From the NCBI GenBank assembly GCA_038087015.1, contig JASBNA010000057.1, positions 186,001 through 250,000 on the forward strand: a stretch of DNA of 64,000 bases, read 5' to 3'. How positions within the stretch are numbered: the first letter of the stretch is position 1; the number at the start of each line of letters is the position of its first letter. Of the stretch, positions 47,246 to 58,140 are shown piece after piece. Below the pieces are notes generated by a model that was given only the letters and a program-made list of their open reading frames with translations, had not been told where the DNA came from and made no database searches. This DNA comes from Cerrena zonata (lineage: Eukaryota > Basidiomycota > Agaricomycetes > Polyporales > Cerrenaceae). A program made the translations under genes and the position numbers.

Positions 47246-49335
47246 ATGAGGTGAGGTATGAAACTCTATATTGAAGGATACTATCTCTGAACTACACATA
47301 GGCGAACAAGGAAATCGATCCAAACAGCCCGGGATATATGGAGATCTCTGGAAAGCAAGGAGGATCTTCACAAATTGATTAGAGAAACTCCTGAACATGT
47401 AGCCGAGATCCTCCGGTTCATGCATGGAAGCGGTGACAACAAGATATTTGATCTTTTAGAGATTATTTCTGTCTGGGATAGAGCAGACATTCGCAACGTA
47501 CCCCCATGGAGTGTATTTAAGACCTCCGATCTCATCTCTGCTCTCCTGGATATAAGTTTGAACAATAGCTGGATCGCAAAACCATCGAATGTTCCTGTTA
47601 TCTCTCAAGTGAGTATGTGCATACTCGGACATCGTACAATCACATTTTTCTAATCATTACTATCATGGACCATTACGCGTTAGATCAACTTCTTATGCTT
47701 CATCTTGCATAATGTGCAAAGATGTGCCTCTGTCTTCGTTCTATCAGAGACCAAGGAACCTTACTTCAAGACATATCTCTCCAAAGCGAACACATTGATA
47801 CACCGTATTTGGGCAAGAAAAAATGAGTTCTTGTGTGTCCCACCTGCTCAGGAAATCATTGATGAAATGGTTGATGCCCAGCTTGCGTCGTCTTTAATCT
47901 CATTTGTCATGACCTATGTCGAGCTCTTGAAAGGAACGAGGTCCGTTATGTATACTAGGGAATAGAATGGATAATGTTATTGACTCCTTTCTAGAGAAGG
48001 AGAGTTCCGTCTACGGAACGAGCGTCAGCTGTTTGGACAGGTCATTGTTCGTGCTTGGACACAAACCCAGCAATCTTTCCCGGACAGATTCTCTCATGTC
48101 CATGACATTATCTGCTCCCTCCAAGGAACTAACCAGCTAGAACCATTTCTTCTCGGTGTTCTGGATTCGCAACCAACCTTCTCCGTGTTCCTCGATAAAA
48201 TCCACCTTCTTTTGCTCGACGAATCTTTGATTGACCAAGAGCTCTGTGACGTCATTGCCACGCTCGTTCAGGTGATGATAGCTCTCAAGGAATACGGGAA
48301 CCAAGCACTTGGTCTTAATCCTCGGACAACTGCTCTACTTAGCAGTATTACATCTGCATGTCAACGACAGATGTGTATGGGCTCTCGTGACCCGCAAGGA
48401 AAGAACATTCTCAATACACATATTCAGGAAACACTCCTGTGTATCAAGTGAGTCTTGTCCTACCCTCTATTTGTGATATTGAAGGATGGTAAATGAACCC
48501 GTAGCTTCATATTTACACGCTCATCGGAAGATGATATTGTTATTCTGAATGGGTTGATATCGACAGACCTGATCAGGCTGTTAGCCATAATTGCCATATA
48601 TCATCCTCAAGCACAAGCAGTTAATGATTTCGGGTTTATGGGTGAGTGGGATTAGCATTCTCTCGATTTATATCTTTACATTTGTCATGCGTAGCAATCT
48701 TGAACGGGCTTCTATATCGTGTCAAGGAGTACCTTGCGAAAATGACTCCGACCTTCTTCGAGAAGACGATCATCCGTTATTATTTGGTTCAGGCAGTTTT
48801 GCCAGCTGTACAGGCACTAGACGCACTTCCTCCGCAACCTATGACCGAGCACCTGCTCCTCGGACGAATCCAGAGTCGAAAGCTCGCTACTGAGATCTGG
48901 CACGACTTGATATCCCAATTTATGATTACGATCGACAGCGCTAAACCGGAGGAAAGCATGCAAGCCAATGTCGAGGAGTGGTCGATGGGCCAGGTTTTAC
49001 TGGATATGCACTTCTCAAGCGCATGGTCGATGAAGTGCCATTGGAGCGGATGCCTATGCTCATATGCGTTTTCGACCTATACTCGAGAGCAGTTATGCTT
49101 GCCGCATGCTCCATGGTATCCTGACCGAATTCGTGTACCACATAGGATGAAAGTGTGTACCGGTTGTTGGAATGTCTGGTATTGCGGGAAGAATTGTCAA
49201 AAGAGGTCGGTGTCATTGCAAATCGCGATTGACTGGCTTGCTGACAGGAATTCTGATTCTCGTTCTGGATTTAGTGATTGGTCGGAAGGTGGCCACCGAG
49301 AGGTATGTGCAGGTCGTCGAAGACGACAATCCTAA
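47246..49335 (+). CDS. MYND-type zinc finger protein (copy 2)
   Basis: The first exon is five bases (ATGAG, 47246-47250), joined to RTRKSIQTARDIWRSLESK. The helical region matches copy 1 (TPEHVAEILRFMHG, PPWSVFKTSDLISALLD, GLNPRTTALLSSITSACQRQ). WSMKCHWSGCLCSYAFSTYT follows, then the MYND finger (VCTGCWNVWYCGKNCQKR|SDW, EGGHREVC). The intron inside the finger is in frame, so unspliced RNA would add about 23 residues. Exon plan and orientation match copy 1, pointing to duplication of a segment followed by divergence. The function is unknown. Confidence 0.83.
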
Positions 49336-49590
49336 CGTGTGAACACTTCCTGGACGAATCGACGAAGATGGAGTCGTATGAGGAATAGTAAGAAGAGATT
49401 TTGAAGTCTATAACACCTGTACTATTTTGTATATTCCGATGTAACCAATAAGATTGCTTGGTTGGAACTTTTCTCGAAGTATAGGTACAAAGAGCGTCAA
49501 GGAATGGGATACGAGAAGCTACCTTGTACGGAGGGCGGCGGTCGGGGAATTGGGGTAGTATGGCGTTATTAGACATCATGAACCGATCAA

Positions 49591-50520
49591 TCATAACCCA
49601 TCTAAAACGTTTCGCAATGGAAGAAAATATGATGAATACTCACGATGATGCCTTCCATCAGCTCCTGATTCCCCTGAAGCAGGCGCAGTTTGAACGAATT
49701 GTTGCACATCGATTGTTTTGATGTGCTTTCCATTATCCTGAGACGTGGAGTGAATATGAGCATTGAATGCTCGGGTCATAGCGAGCCATTCGGAATCGCA
49801 GGCTAAGATGGGTCGCGAGGAGTACGTGTTGAATTATACAAAGTCTGGTGATGTTTCAACGTCGACGACCTGCAAACATTCTGATAAGATATAGATATAA
49901 TGAAACAAATGGCTGTACATATAGGAAGTGTTAACAGGGAGACACTTGTCGACCGCAAGGAATTTGGTTTGAGATGGCGAAGGAAGTGGAGGTGAAGGAG
50001 CTCTCACCTCTTCCTATCCATCAAGAGGGATCTCGTCAGGTTTAATCAAGGATCTGATGGTGGATGTTTCAGCCTTCGCCGATTTAGGAGAGTCCGTCGA
50101 AGACGATGGATATCTGGTCTGGGTTGGTTGCACCTGCGAGGGCTCCGCTCACAGTCTATTGGAATGTGCGGCATTCGCTTCAGATCGATAATGTGAACGT
50201 AAATGCGCGGAGTATTACTATTCCGGCTTGAGTGCTCCTAGTAGACCCATGAGAGGTGAAGAGCCTGGTTCGCCGGTTTGATTATCGCATTTGAAGAAAG
50301 GTATTCGACGTGTTAGGTTACGGGAGTCTCCGTGTCTTTCTATTGAAAGTGGCCAGTGGTGCGAGAGAAGAATGGTGAGACGGGGAGTGAGCTGACGAAT
50401 GCGTAAATGGCAGGAGGTAGACAGCCTGTAAATTAAACGAACGGGCGAGAGTCGTCGGACATTGCACTCGCGGCTTCGTACCACGCCCGGAGTACAAGGC
50501 AAGCGTCCTGGGTGAGACAC
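49591..50520 (-). pseudogene. DBR1: decayed lariat debranching enzyme (Dbr1) fragment
   Basis: Minus-strand blocks match the central and C-terminal parts of Dbr1, the 2'-5' RNA lariat debranchase of intron turnover. They are ECNVRRL, then TILLSHHWPLSIERHGD (family SHDWP), GSSPLMGLLGALKPE, YSAHLRSH (family FSAHLHV), KPDEIPLDG, QTKFLAVDKCLP and EWLAMTRAFNAH. The two Trp codons expected after LKPE read TAG TAA, further stops follow, and the metal-binding Asp of SHDWP is His. The N-terminal half with the first metal motifs (GNHE) is not found. This is a non-functional relic; a working copy must exist elsewhere, because Dbr1 is normally single-copy and conserved. Confidence 0.8.
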
Positions 50521-52712
50521 GCGTTGTGTAGACTAGCTCAAGAGATAGTTACACCTCGTCTTTCGGCGGAACCCGTCTTGAGAGAAGTCTTGAAACTTGA
50601 AGATACTGGGGGCACCAGCGATTCGGAGACCGTTTGCTTGAATGTATCCTGGGGGTATCCTAGAAGTCTTAAAGGTAGTTTGGAGCTTCGTGATTACAGA
50701 GCACCCCGAGGTAGCGATATCTATCCGGAACAGCTATGCATTGTGAATCAAGTTCGTTTCGCGTTTCCTGGAAGTCGCCACACATAAGAAAAAACGTCTA
50801 CTTTATAGTCGTGTTTAGTTTTGAGGCGAGCAACCTCGGTGTAGATGTCATCGAGCACCAAGGCAGCATCCTTCTATCGCAATCTAGGGGGTACTAGAAG
50901 CCGGTTAGAACACATTCTGTAATAGAGAATGTTTTTTCGTACCTCCATATTGAATGAACTTAACCCTGAGTCGTTTTCTGGTGTCGAGATGAAGGGAAGT
51001 AAAGAGCACTAAGAGCGCCTACCTTCATACTTACTTCAATTTCACCATGTTGTGGACGGTGTAAGGAGGTCCTTCAAGGCAGCGAGTGTGCCAAATAGGA
51101 AACCCCTAACGTAATCTTAATAGGAAGCCCGAAATACTTCCCGTTCGAGTAGAGCTTGGATGTACGAGACCTCCTTGGAGGATGCACGGATCCGGATAGA
51201 CATCTTCGTCGAGGGGTAACGTTCACGTAGTGGAGACACTGAAGAGAAAGTGAATCATGCAATGAAAGACCTGATCTACCTCTCATTGTGCTTCCACCTA
51301 TTATCGATGACTTTGAAAAGGCCGGACGAGATCGTTCTGAAGAAAGGAAGTCGCCCGACCATTCGAGGATACTTCCCCACTCAGTTTCTGGTTATTTTGT
51401 TGTCTGCAAAAATACTAGGAAACATATGGACGGAATGACTTTCGTTGAGATATTTGACTGACGAGGTTTCGACGTGTGCGAAGTCGGGATCGAAAGCTAT
51501 AAAGCTACGAGTGAGCCAAGGTGTGTACCTAATGTCCTGCTGTTATTTTATTTGCTCAAAAACGTCATAGATACACAAACCTATAACATGACGCAAACTG
51601 CTGATGTATTTTGCATCCGAATTGCTTATCCCCGACTCTCATTCGATGCTCGTGTCGCTCTTCAACGGTGAAGAAATTGATTCGATATGCATTCCCGGTC
51701 TCGGAGATGTCGTCAGTATCACCCTCGCAACTACACCTTCTACCGTGAACGCAGCACGACCAAATTCAATCCCTCGTGTTCGAATACTTAAGTACCAAGT
51801 GGATACCAAAAATTCATATCCGGGTATATACAATGAGGCTCCGTGCGTCCGGAACCAGAATCCCGCGAGCGGAGCTTGTTCCTATAGGACCTTCTTTGGA
51901 TCTCGTGCTACGGGGATATCAGGAAGCTGATTCTCGGAAGTGATGAAGCAGGCAATGAAGCGGCCCAAGCAAGAGATGGAAAGGGGACTTGGGAAGAAGA
52001 GGAGGAATATGGATGTTGACGAGATGGGAGATCTTCGGGGTCGGATCCATGTTGCCAAACAGGATTTGAAGAAGCTCCAAACGCGGAAAATGAAGAGATT
52101 GAAGCCGAGGAGGGAGTAGGAGGTCAGAGATGCGCAAGATGGAGAGTCACGATCGAGAAAACGACAAAAAGCGTTTAATTGTTGCTTGTTTATTCTTTTG
52201 TTTGCTTGGTACATGATAGTCGGGACATATGTTATTTTTTGTTGAGCACATGGAGTTTTTCCGGGGAGCGGTCATGGGAATGGGAGGGATTAGGTAAGCG
52301 AGGAAGAGGAAGAGCGGGGTCTTGTGGTCTTGGTGTGTTAGTGTTACTGTACCCTGCATCACTCTCGTTCTCCCAGTTTGTGACCAGCACTGTCCTTCCT
52401 CTCCTACACCCTCTCTTTCCCCGGGATTCACTTCCTCTGAGGCTTGTAGAAAGGTTCCCACCGACAGCCGTACTTTGGCTTGACCCTCACGCTCGTTTGA
52501 TGACCACCTAAGCATCGAGATCGCCCTAGAAAACCTCAGTCAATATGGCCACCAGTATTCGTATGTCCAGATCACCTGTTCCTCATATGCCTCTCTTGTA
52601 CTGAACAACCCTAAAGCGACTTTTCCTCCTATTGGCTTCCCCACGACGACGTCGGCTCCCTCCACGTACGCTTCCATACTTTGTGCTTGCCCAACGTCGA
52701 CACTAACCAATC
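50521..52712. other. 2.2 kb with coding-like remnants but no complete gene
   Basis: Plus-strand stretches at 50512-50787 (WGYPRSLKGSLELRDYRAPR), 51604-51930 and 51936-52137 (a Lys/Arg-rich piece ending LKKLQTRKMKRLKPRRE) have protein-like composition but no start, no exon chain and no family I recognise. They may be further decayed genes, like the adjoining Dbr1 relic. Confidence 0.4.
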
Positions 52713-54359
52713 ATGTCCTCTAGCTCGTCTCCAGTTACAACACCTGTTCCTTCTACCTCACCCTCTAGCACTGAAGACCCTACGACTACACCGACTTCGT
52801 CTACCGAGACCACTTCCTCCACCGTCCCCACAACCTCGGCGACCTCCGAATCCTCCAGCTCTAGCTCCAGCGTATCAGAAACCGCTACCTCTTCTTCTGA
52901 AACCCCTACCAGTACCTCCACTTCCAGCTCGATCACAGCTCCCCCGACCTCGTCAACCTCTTCCGTTAGTAGTACGCAGAGCGCATCCTTTAGCCTTTCC
53001 CAATCTACGTCTGGAACTCAAGTGGTCACCGTCACCGTTCGCGCCTCCACAACTCCAACTTCCAGTGTCACTGGAACTGCAAATCAGGACAATGCAACAT
53101 CCAAAGGGTAAGCATCTTCTAAATCCACCTTGTTTCCCTCTTGTGTACTGGTTATATCCGTACATGATCGATCGTTTATCCATGTACACTCCGTCACCGC
53201 CCACAATTCACTCATCACATTCCCAATTCTAGATTCTTTGGAAACAAAGGCGCTGTTGCAGGTGTCTTTACCGTTGTCGGTTTAATAGGTCTCGTTCTTC
53301 TATTCGCTATCATCACAAATGCTATCCGTCGACGAAAAGCCAAAAAGTTCGATAAAGAAGTCGAAGAGGCTGCTGCCGAAGCTTCTGCAACTGCCCATGT
53401 CCCACACTTTGACGATCTGGATGATAATCATTACGGTTATGCCGATCCCCAGGCCCAGAGCATCTACACCGGATACTCTGGAGATAGTCACGGCACCTAC
53501 GGCCAGCAACCTATGGCGATTCCTGAAGCTTACAACATGAGTGAGATGCGCTCCTTTGACCCCTACACGAACGCTGGTGTCGGTAGCGGTGCTGCAGGTG
53601 TAGGAGCTGCCGGTGTTAATCGTTCAAAGAGTGTCACCGCTCCTTACAACGCATTCGCCGGCCCTGTTAGCGATCCCTACGCACCCATGCCTCCGTCCCA
53701 AGCCATGTACGATACACCACCCCTTACTCCCGGTCAGAGTCTCCGATATAGACAACGCAACGCCGGAAGTGGAAACGAGCTCGACTTGCTCGACGCCGCA
53801 GGTATTGGAGCGGGTGCAGCCGGCTTGGCTCGTGGTCCATCGCAGCAAAACCCCTCGACGACGACTTCGCCTTCACCTCCTCCCGCCGACTTGGCCAGAA
53901 ATAAGAGTCTTGGTGCGCAGACTCTTGGGAGCTCGTCTGGTTCGGGCGAAAACGAACAGTACAACGGAGGGTACTTCCCGAACCCTTATCCCCAACCGCA
54001 GCCTCAGCAATCGCAGCAGTACCTCAATACTCCGTCTCGCCCCATAGCTGATGTAGATCCATATGACGGGATTGATGCTTCACCAATAGAATTGTCGAAC
54101 CCTCACTCGCCCTCTGCTCAGCCACATTCATCCGATCCACGACCGATGTCTGGGAATTATAGCTCCCCAGATGAGAGTGATCATGATGATGGGAATGGTG
54201 GTTATCCATTCCATGATGGCGGGGATAGTCGTGCGAGTCTGAGGGATGAAGAGGAGTACGGGTATGGTTCTGGTCAGCGGGTCTTGAAGGTACGTATCTT
54301 CGATGTCTACGAAATGCGATCGTCATTACTAACATTCTATTCAGGTCGCCAATGAGTGA
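52713..54359 (+). CDS. mucin-like single-pass membrane protein
   Basis: Three exons are joined by introns near 53108 and 54291. Residues 1-130 are almost only Ser, Thr and Pro, a heavily O-mannosylated stalk. A membrane helix follows (GVFTVVGLIGLVLLFAIITN), then RRRKAKK. The cytosolic tail is about 350 residues, with Tyr-rich segments (YGYADPQAQSIYTGYSGDSH) and PYAPMPPSQ-type proline motifs, ending LKVANE. The layout resembles Mid2/Wsc-type cell-wall stress sensors, but there is no Cys-rich head domain. The start at 52713 lacks a signal peptide; an upstream ATG at 52544 might provide another first exon, though no in-frame splice was found. Confidence 0.75.
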
Positions 54360-55443
54360 TGCACGTTGCAATCCACACTCAAGCCTTTGCCCGATAGGCT
54401 TTGTATACTTACATTTTATCTTGACATCTTTCTCCGGCTTGTTCCTGCTGGTTGTAGACTACACGACGTTGTGATTCACTCGCTGCTGTAACTGTTCTGG
54501 TACAACAACCACTCATTGTCATCGGCCTCTGTACACATCGTTACTCGAACGCCTATGCGCTCTGTTACCCGTTCTCATCCCCTTTTCGTCACGCTTTCTC
54601 CTCTGATGTCTCTTTCTTTGTTGCACTGAACTTTTTTTTGTCTCGTTTCTCTCTCTTTTTGTCGCTCTTTTTTCTGAGGCTGCTGTTGCTGCCCTACTAT
54701 CTTCTTTGACTTTTTTTCATTCTTTGTGTGTCGTAGTTTTAAGTATTATTGATATTTGTTTGTCGTAGCGTGTGGAATTTGATTGTTTACTAATCTATGC
54801 TATCTGTTACGAGTAGCCAATTGTTATTGGTAGGTTATTGTGCTCCCTATCTTGTCTTTTCAATGTTGACCTTGATGTTCCTCGGAACATTTTGTTGGAG
54901 CCATGATATTGGGCATTTATGTTAGTGTCAGTGGTAAGTCATAGTAGTATGCAGGGGGCGTCCAATCTCCGCTTTTGTCAGACTCGGAAATGCCTGCAAC
55001 TTTGATTGTTGTGATTCCTTGCTGTATATAACTTACTACTTGCTCCCGATACCATATCCGTCCTTTGTATACTGTACTTTTTCGACCAAAGAGGATTGCC
55101 CTGTGATATGTGACATGGTTTATCTGCATTGTGAAACAAGATGAACCCTTAGTGTGATACACCTGGACAATAGGTAAAAGTTTGGATAATTAGCAGCAAA
55201 ATTTAGATTGTAGGCTATAAAAGTCAATGCTTTATGAGAAGATTTGTATGTTACAAGCTGAAAAGTCAATTTATTATGATATTTTACCATTGTTGCTACA
55301 TCAGGAAAAACCTACCTGTCTAATTAGAAAATATTTTACCTAAATATTGCTAGCTAGACCTAATCTGCACTAACTATATACCCCTACCATAGTTGAAAAA
55401 TGGTCTGCTCTAGCTACTCCTAGATTATTGCTAAGGAGTTCTA

Positions 55444-55997
55444 CAGCTGATTCAGAAAATGATGGCACCATGTCAATTTTTTTTTGCTATTTTTGGGCAC
55501 CCTGCCACAATTGCAGCCACACATATTCTCGATGAATATATAATGTATTCAGACATATCCCTGTCTTGAAAATGGCTTGATTACGGGTCTGAATGAATGA
55601 TAGTGCTGTACTTCATCAAGAATGGACACCCTGGTCTCCCCAAAAATACATAACATAGGAATGTTTTCTTATCTATGTGTAATGACCTATTTGGGAAGAC
55701 GTGCATGTGATTACCATATAAGGAGTAAGCTACTCTCCGCCGTTTTCAACACTTTACTAGAATCACCCCAGACGGTGGCAGTGGTCAATATCTCTCTTAT
55801 ATTTATCACTAGTATACATCACATAGAGAAATAATGCCACACTGAGGCAGATACTATCACTCAACAATGTATAAACCTAAGAATTTCGAGTCCCATCTTC
55901 AGCCCCTTCCAGCCACCGGCAGCCACAATCTCAGCATTTACCGACCCAAGTGGGAAAAAAATTCCTGATGCAGTGCTATCATTTTCTGAATCAGCTG
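55444..55997. mobile_element. Tc1/mariner-like MITE with terminal inverted repeats
   Basis: The left end CAGCTGATTCAGAAAATGAT (55444-55463) has an exact inverted match at the right end (55978-55997). Similarity extends inward to about 40 nt, through a T-run. Both ends are flanked by TA (55442-55443 and 55998-55999), the target duplication of Tc1/mariner elements, and the ends start with CAG as is common in that group. There is no transposase frame, so it is non-autonomous. Confidence 0.75.
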
Positions 55998-58006
55998 TAA
56001 TGTAATGCTATCTAAACCCTACCATTATACCAGATTTCCCTAGCTAATGCCTAGCTAGCTTCTTACATGTCCCTTCCCAGACCTATTTCATGATCTAATT
56101 ATGTCTAGTCTATTACTAGCTAGGGGATATAAAGCTAACTCCAGTTCTCATTTATTTGGTTTCTTACAATCTGAATAGACTAGCTATGCTCAACATTAAG
56201 CCAACAGGTCTATTAAACTCAAGCTGATCATAATTTGTACAAGATATATACCACTCAAACAAGAGGCCAGATATTGAAAATCAAGGAACTTAGCAAGGGA
56301 TAAAGATTGGTAAGCAAAAAGAGTAAACTATTAAAAAAAATACAAAAAATAAAGACAAGTACTATATAAGATACTAAGAAAAAGAGCTACATAGTCCAAG
56401 ACAGCAAAGGTAGCAGAGATTAAGATAGAGTATTCAAGCAAAGATTTCAAACTAATCTAAATATAAGTAATGCATCAAATATTGAGAGTTAGAAGTAACT
56501 GACTTATCTAGTCTTTCACCTCTTCCACCTCCTCATCTACCTCCTCTTTTTCAGAGGCAGAGGTCCCTGAATCTTGAGGCATATTTCTAATATTAAGTAC
56601 TTCCCTATACTCTGTCCTTGCAGCTGCAGCAACTTGGTAGATTTAGCCATTGCTATAAAGAAACAGACTAGTTATTGCAACTATTGAGAGATTAGTACTC
56701 ACCTAGCCTGATAAAAAATCTGAGATATCATATAATGATAACCTTGAGAGTTATCAGCCCTCATACTCTTGAGAAGTTTAATATATCATTTGTAGACAAG
56801 ATTAGCAGTAGCTAAATTAAAAGGTCTGGGATCATAAACTCCTGTTTCTCAGTCAGAAAGAATGACCTTAATCTTAAGACAAATACAAGTTAGCAATTAT
56901 ATATTCAATAAAATAATAAACATACTATAGTTCAAATCAAAACTATTATAGATTCTGTTACTTCTAAAGTATACTTGTCTCTACCCCTTCTGACTTTGAA
57001 GTCATGGTAGTAGTTGGAGATGAAGGACTTGAGATCTATAAAGAAAACTGAGAAAATACTTATATATTTTATAAAGTTCACTTGGTTGAGGAAATATTAG
57101 AATAGTTGAAGCTATTGCAAAGGTCAAATTGAAGATTTGAGACAGAAATAGACAACTGAAACTTATTATTTTGATATTAGTAAGTGACATTGACAGAGAA
57201 ATGACAAATCAATGAGAAGATACAAGGTATACAATACCTATGAATAAGTAGTCACAGTGAGAAATATATAGAAAACTTGCTTTGGACTTTGAGAGTGGTG
57301 CAGAAAAAATGAAATTGAAACAGTGAGTATGTTTGATATTTTGATTGAATGGAAGAGTTGGAGACAGTACAGACATTCTATAATAACAAAAGTAGTAAGG
57401 TAACAGTAGATACACAGGTTGAAGACAGAGAAAAGAAAGTAACAGAGAAAAGTTACTATTTTAGGGAAACAGTGAGTATGACATCTGTAATAGTGTCAAA
57501 AAAAAAGATAAAATGAGGAGAGTTATTAGAATGGAGAGAGATGATGGGAGAGAAGTCACATGAGCTAGAAGGTGGTGCCCTAATTACTGGAGTAATGATA
57601 GACACTGGCACAGCTTGAACCTAGGGCTCTGCCACGCCTCCATACACAAATTAACATGTTTAATTAACTGAGTTATGCACACTTGCTATATTTCAGTGGT
57701 ATCTGTCTCATATACTCTTTCTTAGATAAGATAAGACACATGTGCCTTCCTCTCCTTATCTTTCCTCTGATACTTTTCATCTTGGGTGATTATTTACACA
57801 GTTATTTGTTGATTTAATCATGCATTTCTTTCAACACTGTTTGAAAAATTGTTCATGCTGTTCCATACGTATTGTACACAAGTCATAAGGGGAGGCATAT
57901 GCGGCAACCAAAAGACGATACGAGGAGTACATAGTCGGCAAGAAAAAAAACAATGCCCAAGTGTCTGCAGGTCAAAAAATAAATTGACATCAACTCAGCT
58001 AAGTCA

Positions 58007-58100
58007 GTGTCTAGGCAAGAAAGCATCTACAAAAACAAATCAAAGTCTGCAAAAACTAAACCAAATCAAAGTCTGTGCAAGAAAACATTTACAAAAACAA
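58007..58100. repeat. short direct repeat
   Basis: GCAAGAAAGCATCTACAAAA (about 58014) and GCAAGAAAACATTTACAAAA (about 58077) are two copies of a roughly 30-nt unit, with a shorter AATCAAAGTCTG repeat between them. Confidence 0.6.
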
Positions 58101-58140
58101 GTCCACATGCATAGTCCTACGAGTAAAATTCAACCCCCAC

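Larger units (their letters stand above)
54360..58140. other. AT-rich, CpG-depleted, gene-free block
   Basis: After a pyrimidine-rich 3' region (54600-54720) the sequence becomes AT-rich. From about 55940 to 57630 I find no CpG at all, while flanking DNA has many. No coding frame is present. This is the mark of old repeat DNA decayed by cytosine methylation and deamination. A mariner-like MITE is recognisable inside it (55444-55997). Confidence 0.75.

Noticed and set aside
57590..57650. tRNA/SINE-like B-box (GGTTCAAGCTG on the minus strand)
   Set aside because: Only a weak match to the consensus, and no A-box or cloverleaf could be drawn.
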